Source of the DNA: CAZTTG01 sp964615935 | GTDB taxonomy: Bacteria > Planctomycetota > UBA1135 > GCA-002686595 | Direction of reading: 5' to 3' | DNA: 53,467 nt | NCBI GenBank assembly: GCA_964615935.1 | Contig: CAZTTG010000042.1 | Location: 1-53,467, forward strand | Shown: positions 17,458 through 33,881 of the stretch, piece by piece | Position numbering within the stretch: the stretch's first letter is position 1 | Layout: every line of letters begins with the position of its first letter | The notes under the pieces: generated by a model | What the model was told of the DNA's origin: nothing | The model's database searches: none | The model's input: only the letters and a program-made list of their open reading frames with translations | Translations under genes and position numbers: made by a program

Positions 17458-18009
17458 ATGGGTCACAAGTGGTACTTCGTGCGCTGCCAGTCGGGCTGTG
17501 AGGACAGCGTGCGCAAGCAGCTCGAGCTCCGGGTCAAGATGGCCGGGCTGCAGGACATCGTGCCGCAGATCCTGGTGCCCTTCGAGCGGGTCACCGACCT
17601 CAAGGGCGGCAAGAAGCGGATCGTCAACCGCAAGCTGTACCCCGGCTACCTGATGATGCAGGCCGACGTGGAGGACCCCGAGGACGAGCGCTCCCTGACC
17701 GCCATGGCGACCGTCCGCGAGACCCCCCGCGTGGGGGACTTCCTGGGGCCCCGGGGCGAGCCGGTGTCCCTCTCCGAGACCGAGGTCTCGGGGATCCTGG
17801 CGCGGATGTCGGACACCGAGTCCCGCCCCCAGGTCAACATCGGCCTCCAGAAGGGCGAGATGGTCAAGATCAAGTCGGGCGCCTTCGACGGCTTCGACGG
17901 AACCGTCGAGGACGTGAACCCCGAGAAGGGCACGGTCAAGGTGGTGGTCACCATCTTCGGCCGTCCCACCCCCGTGGAACTCGAATACTGGGAAGTGGAG
18001 TCGGTCTGA
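17458..18009 (+). CDS. nusG: Transcription termination/antitermination protein NusG
   Basis: 183 residues. The NGN domain (KWYFVRCQSGCED at the start, KLYPGYLMMQ near 60) binds the RNA polymerase clamp, and the C-terminal KOW domain (GEMVKIKSGAFDGFDGTVEDV) binds S10 or Rho. Length is standard, with no inserted domain. An AGGAGC Shine-Dalgarno precedes the ATG at 17458. It lies between secE and rplK as in most bacteria. Confidence 0.97.
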   Translation: MGHKWYFVRCQSGCEDSVRKQLELRVKMAGLQDIVPQILVPFERVTDLKGGKKRIVNRKLYPGYLMMQADVEDPEDERSLTAMATVRETPRVGDFLGPRGEPVSLSETEVSGILARMSDTESRPQVNIGLQKGEMVKIKSGAFDGFDGTVEDVNPEKGTVKVVVTIFGRPTPVELEYWEVESV

Positions 18010-18031
18010 GCTCAGCCCAGACGGAAGCGAC

Positions 18032-18457
18032 ATGGCCAAGGAAGTCACTGCCAAGATCAAGCTGCACTGCCCCGCGGGACAGGCGACGCCGGCACCCCCG
18101 GTGGGCCCGGCCCTGGGCTCGCACGGCCTGAACATCGCCGAGTTCGTCAAGCTGTTCAATGACCGGACCCGCGATCAGGTGGGCCTGATCATCCCGGTGG
18201 TGATCAGCGTCCACAAGGACAAGAGCTTCGACTTCATCATGAAGTCCCCGCCCGCCTCGGTGCTGCTGAAGAAGGCCGCCGGGCTGGAGAAGGGCGCCGA
18301 ACTGGTCGGCGAGGAGATCGTCGGAGAGGTCACGCGGGCCCAGGTCGAGGAGATCGCCAGCACCAAGATGAAGGATCTCAACGCCCGCGATCTCGACGCG
18401 GCCTGCCGGATCATCGAGGGCACCGCCCGCTCCATCGGAATCAAGGTGGAAGGCTAG
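18032..18457 (+). CDS. rplK: 50S ribosomal protein L11
   Basis: 141 residues, the usual length. It forms the thiostrepton/GTPase-associated centre on 23S rRNA. Recognised from the KLHCPAGQATPAPPVGPALG start and the C-terminal KDLNARDLDAACRIIEGTARSIGI. It follows nusG closely and precedes rplA by 15 nt, the canonical L11-L1 pair. Confidence 0.98.
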   Translation: MAKEVTAKIKLHCPAGQATPAPPVGPALGSHGLNIAEFVKLFNDRTRDQVGLIIPVVISVHKDKSFDFIMKSPPASVLLKKAAGLEKGAELVGEEIVGEVTRAQVEEIASTKMKDLNARDLDAACRIIEGTARSIGIKVEG

Positions 18458-18472
18458 CCCCGGAAGCGAACC

Positions 18473-19159
18473 ATGAGAACGCGCAGCAGACGCTATCGGG
18501 ATTCCGAGGACCGCGTGGATCGCGGCCGAGTCTACGAGCCCGTGGAGGCCCTGACGCTGCTCAAGGAGCTGCCCGGGACCAAGTTCGACGAGTCGGTCGA
18601 GGTCGCCATCAAGCTGGGGATCGACCCGCGCAAATCCGACCAGCTCGTGCGGGGGGCGGTCTCCCTGCCGAAGGGGCTGGGCAAGGAGGTGCGGGTGATC
18701 GTCTTCGCCGAGGGGGACAAGGCCGACCAGGCCCGTGAGGCGGGCGCCGACGAGGTGGGCTCGGCCGAGCTGGCCGAGAGGATCCAGGGCGGCTGGATGG
18801 ACTTCGACGTGGTGATCGCCAGCCCCGACATGATGAAGCACGTCGGCAAGCTCGGGCGCCTCCTGGGGCCCCAGGGCAAGATGCCCAGCCCCAAGTCGGG
18901 CACGGTGACCCCCGACGTGGCCGGCGCCGTCGGCGAGTTCAAGGCCGGCAAGGTGGAGTTCCGCACCGACTCGGGCGGCAACGTCCACGCGCCGGTGGGC
19001 AAGAAGTCCTTTCCGGTGGAGGACCTCGAGGAGAACCTCCGCGCCTTCCTCGATCACCTGATCGGCATGCGCCCGGCGTCCGTCAAGGGCGTCTTCATGC
19101 GCAAGATCTCGATCAGCACCACCATGGGCCCCGGGGCCTGGATCTCCTACGGGGGCTGA
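18473..19159 (+). CDS. rplA: 50S ribosomal protein L1
   Basis: 228 residues, mobile L1 stalk protein and, in other bacteria, translational repressor of the L11 operon. Recognised from KFDESVEVAIKLGIDPRKSDQ, the LGPQGKMPSPKSGTVT motif and the C-terminal AKGVFMRKISISTTMGPG-like end. Start ATG 18473. rplJ begins only 3 nt after its stop, leaving no room for a separate L10 leader. Confidence 0.98.
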   Translation: MRTRSRRYRDSEDRVDRGRVYEPVEALTLLKELPGTKFDESVEVAIKLGIDPRKSDQLVRGAVSLPKGLGKEVRVIVFAEGDKADQAREAGADEVGSAELAERIQGGWMDFDVVIASPDMMKHVGKLGRLLGPQGKMPSPKSGTVTPDVAGAVGEFKAGKVEFRTDSGGNVHAPVGKKSFPVEDLEENLRAFLDHLIGMRPASVKGVFMRKISISTTMGPGAWISYGG

Positions 19160-19162
19160 GCC

Positions 19163-19711
19163 ATGCCGAACATCGTCAACACCCTGACGGTCCGCGAGTA
19201 CGACCGTGAGCTGAAGGACGCCGAGGGCGTCCTGTTGTGCGCCTGGCACGGCCTCTCCGTGAGCGAGAGCGACGGCCTGCGCGGCGCGGTGGCCGAGAAG
19301 GGCGCCCGCATGCGGATGGTGCGCAACTCCCTGGTCGGCCGGGTCCTGGCCGAGAAGGGCGTGGAGATCGACCCCGAGGTGCTCACGGGCACCGTCGTCA
19401 TGGCCTACGGGACCGCCGAGCAGACCATCGGCGCGGCCAAGGTCCTGACCGCCCCCGAGATCCGCAGGACCGGCAAGATCAAGCTCCGGGCGGGGCTCCT
19501 GGAAGGTCGCCCGCTGGACGCCGCCCAGGCGGTCATGCTGGCCGACATTCCCGACCGCCAGACGCTCAACGCCCAGCTCCTCGGCGTCCTCCTGGGACCC
19601 GCTCGGGGGCTGGCGACCGTGTTGAACGCCCCGCTCGGGGCGATCGCCCGTGTTCTCCAAGCCCGCGTCGACCGCGGCGACGGGGCGGGAGCCGCCGAGG
19701 AGGGCTCCTGA
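19163..19711 (+). CDS. rplJ: 50S ribosomal protein L10
   Basis: 182 residues, base of the L7/L12 stalk. The N-terminal half is the RNA-binding domain (VREYDRELKDAEGVLLCAWHGLS, then MRMVRNSLVGRVLAEKG), and the C-terminal half ends in the helix that carries L12 dimers (LLGPARGLATVLNAPLGAIARVLQARVD). Length is normal. The gap to rplL is 145 nt, unusually long for this pair. Confidence 0.96.
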   Translation: MPNIVNTLTVREYDRELKDAEGVLLCAWHGLSVSESDGLRGAVAEKGARMRMVRNSLVGRVLAEKGVEIDPEVLTGTVVMAYGTAEQTIGAAKVLTAPEIRRTGKIKLRAGLLEGRPLDAAQAVMLADIPDRQTLNAQLLGVLLGPARGLATVLNAPLGAIARVLQARVDRGDGAGAAEEGS

Positions 19712-19856
19712 CCGACCCCGTCCGGATGTTCGCGATTTGTTCGGGCTGACCCGTCGGGGAAGCCCACCGCCAGGCGCGGGCCCCGCTCGTCGGGCTCCCC
19801 GAGTCCACCCCCCCGGTTCCGGGCCCATCCCGGAGCCACCTACCCAGAGACGCACG

Positions 19857-20261
19857 ATGTCGGAAGAGACCCAAGTCGCGGAGCTCGAGCCGGAGCTCCA
19901 GGAAATCGTCGATAAGCTGGACGGTCTGACGCTGTTGCAGGCCTCGATGGTCGTCAAGCACCTCGAGGAGAGGTGGGGCGTGAGCGCGGCGGCCCCGGTG
20001 GCCGTGGCCGCGGCCCCGGGCGCCGGAGAGGCGGCCGCCGAGGAGGAGAAGACCTCCTTCGACGTCATCATCGAGAGCGCCGGTCAGAAGAAGATCCAGG
20101 TCATCAAGGAAGTCCGCGCCATCACCGGCCTGGGCCTCAAGGAGGCCAAGGAGGTGGTCGACAGCGCCCCCAAGGCGGTCAAGGAGGGAGTCTCCAAGGA
20201 GGAGGCAGAATCTCTCAAGGAGCAGCTTGAAGGCGCCGGCGCAACCGTCAAGATAGACTGA
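19857..20261 (+). CDS. rplL: 50S ribosomal protein L7/L12
   Basis: 134 residues, multicopy stalk protein recruiting translation factors. The N-terminal dimerisation helices (ELQEIVDKLDGLTLLQASMVVKHLEE), an Ala/Pro hinge near 45-60, and the C-terminal factor-binding domain (FDVIIESAGQKKIQVIKEVR, LGLKEAKEVVD) are all present. It is about ten residues longer than E. coli L12 because of an extended N-terminus and hinge. A 392-nt gap follows before rpoB. Confidence 0.97.
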   Translation: MSEETQVAELEPELQEIVDKLDGLTLLQASMVVKHLEERWGVSAAAPVAVAAAPGAGEAAAEEEKTSFDVIIESAGQKKIQVIKEVRAITGLGLKEAKEVVDSAPKAVKEGVSKEEAESLKEQLEGAGATVKID

Positions 20262-20653
20262 CGCCGATCGACCCTTCGTCGAAAACCCCCGTGCACGGTC
20301 TCCGGGGCGCTGTCCGCGCAGCGTCCGGGGGATTGCTGCGTATGCCGCTCGAGCCCACGGCGACCGCTGGTTCCCGAATCTGGGAACACTGGCCGCCGGC
20401 AGTCCCAGCTTGCCACCCAGATTCCTCGGAAGTCCGCCCGGAGGGGACCGCGGGACCTCCTCCGATCGGGTCCTCGTCGCCGAGCCCCTGACGGAGATCG
20501 TCCGACTCCCGCCGGTCCTTCGCGCAGGAGCGGCGGGGTCGTCCAGCCGGCCAGCAGATCCGGCGATCCGCGCCTCTCTCGCCCACCGCCTCGATGCCTC
20601 CGCGCCCGGATCCGGCCCGGTCGGTCCCCGGCGCCCAGGTGAGCCACCGATCC
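20262..20653 (+). other. rplL-rpoB intergenic region (392 bp)
   Basis: No credible gene. It contains a CGCTG/CAGCG hairpin near 20310-20330 and a cleaner 6-bp hairpin GTTCCC-gaatct-GGGAAC at 20370-20387. In E. coli the rplL-rpoB gap holds an attenuator and RNase III site that set the ratio of polymerase to ribosomal proteins; this stretch could do the same. No convincing -35/-10 pair is seen. Confidence 0.5.
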
Positions 20654-24364
<3,711 letters not shown>

Positions 24365-24381
24365 GAGCGGGGGAGCTACAC

Positions 24382-28761
<4,380 letters not shown>

Positions 28762-28796
28762 CCCCCCCCCTGACGGGGGTAGCCGCCCCGGGGATC

Positions 28797-28824
28797 TTGA
28801 CCCGAGCGGCCGAGCCCCTAGAAT
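28797..28824 (+). promoter_or_regulatory. Promoter of the str operon (rpsL-rpsG-fusA)
   Basis: TTGACC (28797-28802), 16-nt spacer, TAGAAT (28819-28824). Transcription would begin near 28831, about 33 nt before the rpsL ATG. A C-run/G-run hairpin right after the rpoC stop (about 28761-28783) just upstream may end part of the rpoBC transcript. Confidence 0.7.
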
Positions 28825-28863
28825 GCTCGCCTCCCATTTTCCCGGGAGGCCCCGGAGAGATCC

Positions 28864-29238
28864 ATGCCGACCATCAACCAGCTCATCCGCAAGGGCCGCA
28901 AGAGCAAGCGCAAGCGGTCCAAATCCCCGGTCCTGGAGGCCTGCCCCCAGAAGCGGGGCGTCTGCCTGCAGGTGAAGACGCAGACCCCCAAGAAGCCCAA
29001 CTCGGCGCTTCGGAAGGTGGCGCGGGTGCGGCTGTCGAACGGCAAGGAGGTCACCGCCTACGTCCCCGGCGAGGGCCACAACCTCCAGGAGCACTCGGTG
29101 GTCCTGGTCCGCGGCGGCCGCGTGCGCGACCTCCCCGGCGTGCGCTACCACGTCATCCGCGGCACCCTCGACGCCTCGGGGGTGGACGACCGCCACCAGG
29201 GCCGCTCCAAGTACGGGTCCAAGCGCCCGAAGAAGTAG
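28864..29238 (+). CDS. rpsL: 30S ribosomal protein S12
   Basis: 124 residues, decoding-centre protein. Start MPTINQLIRKGRKSK, the KKPNSALRK loop carrying the streptomycin-related lysine (Lys43 equivalent), and the GHNLQEHS and GRVRDLPGVRYHVIRG segments. PNSALRK and the adjacent RGVCLQVKTQT look wild-type. GGAGAG precedes the ATG. rpsG follows after 9 nt. Confidence 0.98.
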   Translation: MPTINQLIRKGRKSKRKRSKSPVLEACPQKRGVCLQVKTQTPKKPNSALRKVARVRLSNGKEVTAYVPGEGHNLQEHSVVLVRGGRVRDLPGVRYHVIRGTLDASGVDDRHQGRSKYGSKRPKK

Positions 29239-29247
29239 GACCCGACC

Positions 29248-29721
<474 letters not shown>

Positions 29722-29811
29722 GGAGGCGCCCGCCGGGGGGGTGGCGCCGGCGAGCGGGGGCTCGGTACACCGGGGCGCTCCGATCTCCCCCCCGGCCACA
29801 CCACCACCCCC

Positions 29812-30258
29812 ATGGACGTCCTCGTCCTCCGCGATCCCCGCGAGTCCACCCGCAAGTGCTCGCTCTCGCCCCTGCGAGGCATGCCCGGCATTCGCTTCGC
29901 GAGCTATCGCCCCGACGCGCGCATCGAGGTGGGGGGCCGGATCCTCCTTCACCCGGAGGGCCCCGAGCTCTCCACCGCGGACGCGGGGCCCGGCCTCCTG
30001 CTCCTGGACTGCGCCTGGCGGCGGGTGGGGGCGCTGATGGCCGTCCTGGACGGGGAGCCGACGCGGCGGAGCCTGCCCCCGCTGGTCACGGCCTACCCGC
30101 GGCGCAGCAAGACCTTCGTCGATCCCGAGCGGGGCCTGGCCTCGGTCGAAGCGCTCTTCGCCGCCCTGGCGATCCTGGGCAGTCCGCGCCCCGAGCTGCT
30201 CTCCGCCTACCCCTGGGCCGGGGATTTCCTGCGACTCAATCCGGACCTCCCCTCCTAG
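29812..30258 (+). CDS. Tsr3/DUF367-like putative rRNA aminocarboxypropyltransferase
   Basis: 148 residues. Motifs match the archaeal and eukaryotic Tsr3 family in order: an N-terminal RLI-like segment (DPRESTRKCSLSPLRG, 8-23; archaeal DP..CT.KKL), LLLLDCAWR at 62-70 (family DCSW), RSLPPLVTAYP at 86-96 (family R.LP.L.AANP), LASVEALFAALAILG at 109-123 (family LS..EA.AA.L...G) and PWAGDFLRLN at 134-143 (family F.WG..FL.LN). Tsr3 moves the aminocarboxypropyl group of S-adenosylmethionine onto a helix 31 nucleotide of small-subunit rRNA beside the P site. The NYG part of the family motif reads RRS here, so the substrate may differ. It ends 11 nt before the EF-G gene, inside the str operon; no Shine-Dalgarno. 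Family call from memory of motifs, not a search. Confidence 0.75.
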   Translation: MDVLVLRDPRESTRKCSLSPLRGMPGIRFASYRPDARIEVGGRILLHPEGPELSTADAGPGLLLLDCAWRRVGALMAVLDGEPTRRSLPPLVTAYPRRSKTFVDPERGLASVEALFAALAILGSPRPELLSAYPWAGDFLRLNPDLPS

Positions 30259-30269
30259 GATGGGGCGCC

Positions 30270-32324
30270 ATGGACCTCGCCAAGCTGCGCAACATCGGGG
30301 TCGTGGCGCACATCGACGCCGGCAAGACGACGGTCTCCGAGCGGATCCTGTTCTTCTCGGGCGTGGAGCACCGCTTCGGTCAGGTGGACGAGGGCACCAC
30401 GGTCCTCGACTGGATGCCCGAGGAGCGCGAGCGCGGCATCACCATCACCGCGGCGGCCACTCGCCTGGACTGGCGGGGCTTCGCCGTGAACCTGATCGAC
30501 ACCCCCGGCCACGTCGACTTCACGGTGGAGGTCGAGCGATGCATGCGCGTGCTGGACGGGGCGATCCTGGTGATCGACGCCGTGGCTGGAGTCCAGGCCC
30601 AGTCGGAGACGGTCTGGCGGCAGATCCGCCGCCACGGGGTCCCGGCCCTGGCCTTCGTCAACAAGTGCGACCGGCCGGGGGCCGACTTCCTGGCGGCCGT
30701 GGCCAGCCTCCGGGAGCGGCTGGACGCTCCGGCGGTCGCGCTGCAGGTCCCCCTGATGGGGGAGGTGGGGGTGCGCGGGGCCGTCGACCTGCTGACCCGC
30801 CGGGGTCGCGAGTACGCGGCCGACGGCAGCGGGGAGTGGGTCGAGGTGGGGGTCCCGGAGGAGCTCGCTGACGAGGTCGAGATCCTGCGCTCCGACCTGG
30901 TCGAGTCCCTGGCGGAGGAGGACGAGGAGCTGCTGGCCGAAGTCCTCGAGGACCGCGAGCCGGCCCTGGAGGGGCTCGTCGCGGCTCTCCGGCGGCGGAC
31001 CATCGCCGGCAGCCTGGTGCCGGTCCTGTGCGGCGCGGCCCTGCGGAACGTGGGGGTGCAGCCGGTCCTGGACGCGGTGGTGGACTACCTGCCCTCGCCC
31101 GCCGAGCTCCCCGCGGTGGAGGGCTGTCGGCCCGACGGCACGCCCGGGGAGGTCCGCCACCCCCGCGCCGACGAGCCCCTGTCCGCCCTGGCCTTCAAGC
31201 TGCACGCCGACACCCACGGCGACCTGACCTTCGTCCGGATCTACTCGGGCACGCTCGCGCCGGGGGACCAGATCCTCAACCCGCGGACCCGGAAGATCGA
31301 GCGCGTGGCCCGGCTGCTGCGCATGCACGCCGACGCGCGCCTGGCGCTGGACTCGGTGGGTCCGGGCGAGATCGTGGCCCTGACCGGGCTCAAGACCACC
31401 GCCACCGGGGACACCCTGACCGACCGCTCCTCACCCATCCTGCTCGAGTCGACGGGCTTCCCCGAGCCGGTCATCTCCATGATGCTGGAGCCGCGCTCGT
31501 CGGGCGATCGGGACAAGCTGCGCTCCGCCCTGCAGCGCCTCGAGCACGAGGACCCGACCCTGGGCGTGTGCGAGGACGAGGAGACCGGCCAGTGGGAGGT
31601 GGCCGGGATGGGGGAGCTGCACCTGGAGGTCGTGCTGCACCGGCTGGAGAGCGAGCACCGGGTGGAGGTCGGCCGCGGTCAGCCCCGGGTCGCCTATCGG
31701 GAGGCGCCCCGGCGGGCCGGGTGCGGCTCGGGCCGCATCGACCGGGTGCTGGGGGGCAAGGACATCTTCGGGGAGGTGGAGGTCGAGCTGGCCCCCGCGC
31801 CGGGCGTGGGCTCGATCCGGCTCGAGTGGGCCGACGACGGCGCCGTGCCCCGGGCGTTCCGCGAGGGGGTGGCCGAGGCCCTCCTGCTGGGCGGCCAGGT
31901 CGGACCCCGCTTCGGCTTCCCGCTGGTCGATGGGGTGGTGCGGGTGGTGGGAGGGGGATCCCGCCAGGGCAAGGACAGCGAGCTGGGGTTCCGACAGGCG
32001 GCCGCCGTCGCCCTGCGGACCGCGATGGGGGAGGCTCGGGTGGCCCTCCTGGAGCCGGTGATGAGCTTCGAGATCGAGTCGCCGGCCGAGTTCGTGAGCG
32101 GCATCATCGCCGATCTCAACGGGCGCCGAGCCGACATGAGCGATCTGCTCGTCCAGGGGCAGGACCGGCTGGTGGTGGGGCGGGTGCCCCTGGCCCACAT
32201 GTTCGGCTACTCGACGGCCGTCCGCTCCCTCTCGCAGGGCCGGGCCAGCTTCTCGATGGAGCCCTCCGGCTTCGCCGAGGTCCCCGCGGAGGAGCTGGAG
32301 GCCCGGGGGCTGGTGTGGCACTGA
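30270..32324 (+). CDS. fusA: Elongation factor G, divergent type
   Basis: 684 residues, translocation GTPase, slightly shorter than E. coli EF-G. The G domain is intact (AHIDAGKT P loop, RGITI, DTPGHVDF, NKCD), followed by domain II, domain III with GMGELHLE, and a C-terminal FGYSTAVRSLSQGRASFSMEP. Domain IV is unusual: the typical GGRGQ(Y/F) segment reads LGGKDIFGEVEV, and the tip loop GSYHDVDSSE of canonical EF-G reads GSRQGKDSE, one residue shorter and with Gln566 in place of the His583 needed for fast translocation in E. coli. It sits in the canonical str position. It may be the main EF-G of this lineage or a specialised paralogue. Confidence 0.88.
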   Translation: MDLAKLRNIGVVAHIDAGKTTVSERILFFSGVEHRFGQVDEGTTVLDWMPEERERGITITAAATRLDWRGFAVNLIDTPGHVDFTVEVERCMRVLDGAILVIDAVAGVQAQSETVWRQIRRHGVPALAFVNKCDRPGADFLAAVASLRERLDAPAVALQVPLMGEVGVRGAVDLLTRRGREYAADGSGEWVEVGVPEELADEVEILRSDLVESLAEEDEELLAEVLEDREPALEGLVAALRRRTIAGSLVPVLCGAALRNVGVQPVLDAVVDYLPSPAELPAVEGCRPDGTPGEVRHPRADEPLSALAFKLHADTHGDLTFVRIYSGTLAPGDQILNPRTRKIERVARLLRMHADARLALDSVGPGEIVALTGLKTTATGDTLTDRSSPILLESTGFPEPVISMMLEPRSSGDRDKLRSALQRLEHEDPTLGVCEDEETGQWEVAGMGELHLEVVLHRLESEHRVEVGRGQPRVAYREAPRRAGCGSGRIDRVLGGKDIFGEVEVELAPAPGVGSIRLEWADDGAVPRAFREGVAEALLLGGQVGPRFGFPLVDGVVRVVGGGSRQGKDSELGFRQAAAVALRTAMGEARVALLEPVMSFEIESPAEFVSGIIADLNGRRADMSDLLVQGQDRLVVGRVPLAHMFGYSTAVRSLSQGRASFSMEPSGFAEVPAEELEARGLVWH

Positions 32325-32440
32325 GGCCGGGGGGATGCCGGTCGGGTCCCGCCGGCGGGTGCGCTCGAGGCGCCTGGGGCCGGTTCTCCGGCCATCCGCG
32401 GCGCGATCGGGCTCCGCGGATCTCCCAACCATCCCCAGCC

Positions 32441-32481
32441 CCCACCCACCTGGGGACGGCCGGCTCAACCGGTGGTTGCGG
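32441..32481 (+). repeat. Short dispersed motif, copy B (upstream of rpsJ)
   Basis: Partner of 4779-4821. It lies between the EF-G stop (32324) and the rpsJ promoter. The AACC/GGTT part can form a small hairpin, so a transcription-end function is possible. Confidence 0.45.
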
Positions 32482-32510
32482 CTTCCCGCGGCATTCCTAG
32501 GCCCGCGTTG

Positions 32511-32539
32511 TTGACGCCCCCCTGGCACGCTGATAGCAT
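32511..32539 (+). promoter_or_regulatory. Promoter of the S10 operon
   Basis: TTGACG (32511-32516), a 17-nt spacer, then TAGCAT (32534-32539). The local sequence GTTGTTGACG ... TGATAGCATT stands out from the GC-rich surroundings. Start near 32546 leaves a leader of about 138 nt before rpsJ. Confidence 0.7.
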
Positions 32540-32621
32540 TCCCCGCCCCAATGCCGCAGTGCTGGGCGCAGCCATGCTCGCAAAGCGGTGCCCGAAAAGG
32601 GGTTAGACAATTCCCAGACCA

Positions 32622-32677
32622 GGTTCGAACCCGGGCTGACCATCTACTCGTGGCCCGATCCGGGAGTTCGGCTCCCG
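32622..32677 (+). promoter_or_regulatory. Structured S10-operon leader
   Basis: Within the leader RNA, a perfect 10-bp palindrome GGTTCGAACC (32622-32631) is followed by a hairpin CGGGAG-TTCGG-CTCCCG (32661-32677) ending 6 nt before the rpsJ ATG. The second hairpin occupies the place of the Shine-Dalgarno site, so it could control initiation. In E. coli the S10 leader is bound by L4; no sequence similarity to that leader is claimed. Confidence 0.45.
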
Positions 32678-32683
32678 ACCCGA

Positions 32684-32989
32684 ATGAAGGACAGAATCCA
32701 GATCCGCATGGAGGCCTACGATCACGAGGCCCTCGACCAGGCCGGTTTCGAGATCGTCGAAACCGCCAAGAGGACCGGTGCACGCGTGGCGGGACCGATT
32801 CCTCTGCCCACGCGGATCGAGCGCTACACGGTGCTGCGATCGCCCTTCATCGACAAGAAGTCCCGCGAGCAGTTCGAGATCCGAACCCACAAGAGGCTGA
32901 TCTACATCTCGGAGCCCACCGGCCAGACGGTGGACGCCCTGAGCAGCCTCAACATGCCCGCAGGAGTGGACATCCGCATCAAGGCCTGA
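32684..32989 (+). CDS. rpsJ: 30S ribosomal protein S10
   Basis: 101 residues, 30S head protein that also binds NusB/NusG. Recognised from RIQIRMEAYDHEALDQAG, GPIPLPTRIERYTVLRSPFIDKK and the IDIRIKA-like end. The ATG at 32684 matches the family; a GTG at 32588 is in frame but adds a non-conserved extension. It lacks a visible Shine-Dalgarno and is preceded by a hairpin. First gene of the S10 operon, separated from rplC by an unusually long 241-nt gap. Confidence 0.97.
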   Translation: MKDRIQIRMEAYDHEALDQAGFEIVETAKRTGARVAGPIPLPTRIERYTVLRSPFIDKKSREQFEIRTHKRLIYISEPTGQTVDALSSLNMPAGVDIRIKA

Positions 32990-33230
32990 GCTCGAGCGCG
33001 CGCCCGTCCCGACGGGCTGCCCGCGTTGGATCGGATCCGGTCCCACCGGCTCCACCACTCCTTCCCCCCAGACAGCCATCGTTCCTCCGAGCAAGGGAGG
33101 TGTCGGCCCTCACGTCGGCGCATCCGCTCGGTTTCCAACTCGTCTCCTTTGCCGCGTGGCCAGGCGTCGGGCGGTCCCTGCGGGGGCTGCTTCTGGTCGA
33201 ACCGGCAGACGTACGAGGTTCTCAGGCATC
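32990..33230 (+). other. rpsJ-rplC gap with two hairpins
   Basis: No gene. It contains CCCGTC-cc-GACGGG (33003-33016), just 13 nt after the rpsJ stop, and CCGGT-ccc-ACCGG (33037-33049). In most bacteria rpsJ and rplC are separated by a few tens of bases. Attenuation or mRNA processing that lets S10 be made in different amounts is a reasonable guess. No promoter recognised. Confidence 0.5.
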
Positions 33231-33875
33231 ATGACGCTGATCCTAGGACGCAAGCGCGGAATGACGCAGGTCTTCTCCGAGGACGGGACCGTCACGGGAG
33301 TGACGGTGCTGCAGTGTGGCCCGTGCGTGGTCACCCAGGTCCGGTCCCCGGAGAAGGACGGCTATCACGCGGTCCAGCTCGGATACGACGACGTGCCCGA
33401 CAAGCGGGTGGCCAAGCCCCAGCGAGGTCACTTCAAGGCGGCCGGCGTCGCGCCCAAGCGCTTCCTGCGCGAGGAGCGGCTCGACGCTCCCGCCTCACAG
33501 TCGGTGGGCGATGCCGTCACCGTCGGGGCCTTCGCCGAGGGCGAGGTGGTCGACGTGATCGGCACCACCAAGGGCCGCGGCTTCGCCGGCACCATCAAGC
33601 GCCACGGGTTCTCGCGGGGCAACACGACCCACGGGTGCATGAACGTGCGCCGGCCCGGCTCGATCGGTTGCTCCGCCTACCCCGGGAGGGTCTTCAAGGG
33701 CAAGCGCATGGCCGGCCACATGGGGGTCGAACGCCACACCCAGAAGAACCTGCGGGTGATGAAGGTGGACGCCGAGCGCGGCCTCCTTTTGGTGTCCGGC
33801 GCGGTGCCCGGGGCCCCCGGCGGTTTCGTCCAGGTCCAAACCGCCAAGACCCCTCCCCGGCCCAAGAAGGGTTGA
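33231..33875 (+). CDS. rplC: 50S ribosomal protein L3
   Basis: 214 residues, early assembly protein near the peptidyl-transferase centre. Typical: ILGRKRGMTQVFSEDG at the start, GTTKGRGFAGTIKRHGF, the loop SRGNTTHGCMNVRRPGSIGCSAYPGRVFKGKRMAGHMG carrying the modified-Gln region, and VQTAKTPPRPKK at the end. Start ATG 33231. rplD follows after 6 nt. Confidence 0.97.
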   Translation: MTLILGRKRGMTQVFSEDGTVTGVTVLQCGPCVVTQVRSPEKDGYHAVQLGYDDVPDKRVAKPQRGHFKAAGVAPKRFLREERLDAPASQSVGDAVTVGAFAEGEVVDVIGTTKGRGFAGTIKRHGFSRGNTTHGCMNVRRPGSIGCSAYPGRVFKGKRMAGHMGVERHTQKNLRVMKVDAERGLLLVSGAVPGAPGGFVQVQTAKTPPRPKKG

Positions 33876-33881
33876 TGCGAC

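Noticed and set aside
32600..32640. tRNA-like T arm (GGTTCGAACC) in the S10 leader
   Set aside because: No acceptor, D or anticodon arm can be built around it; treated as a palindrome in the leader.
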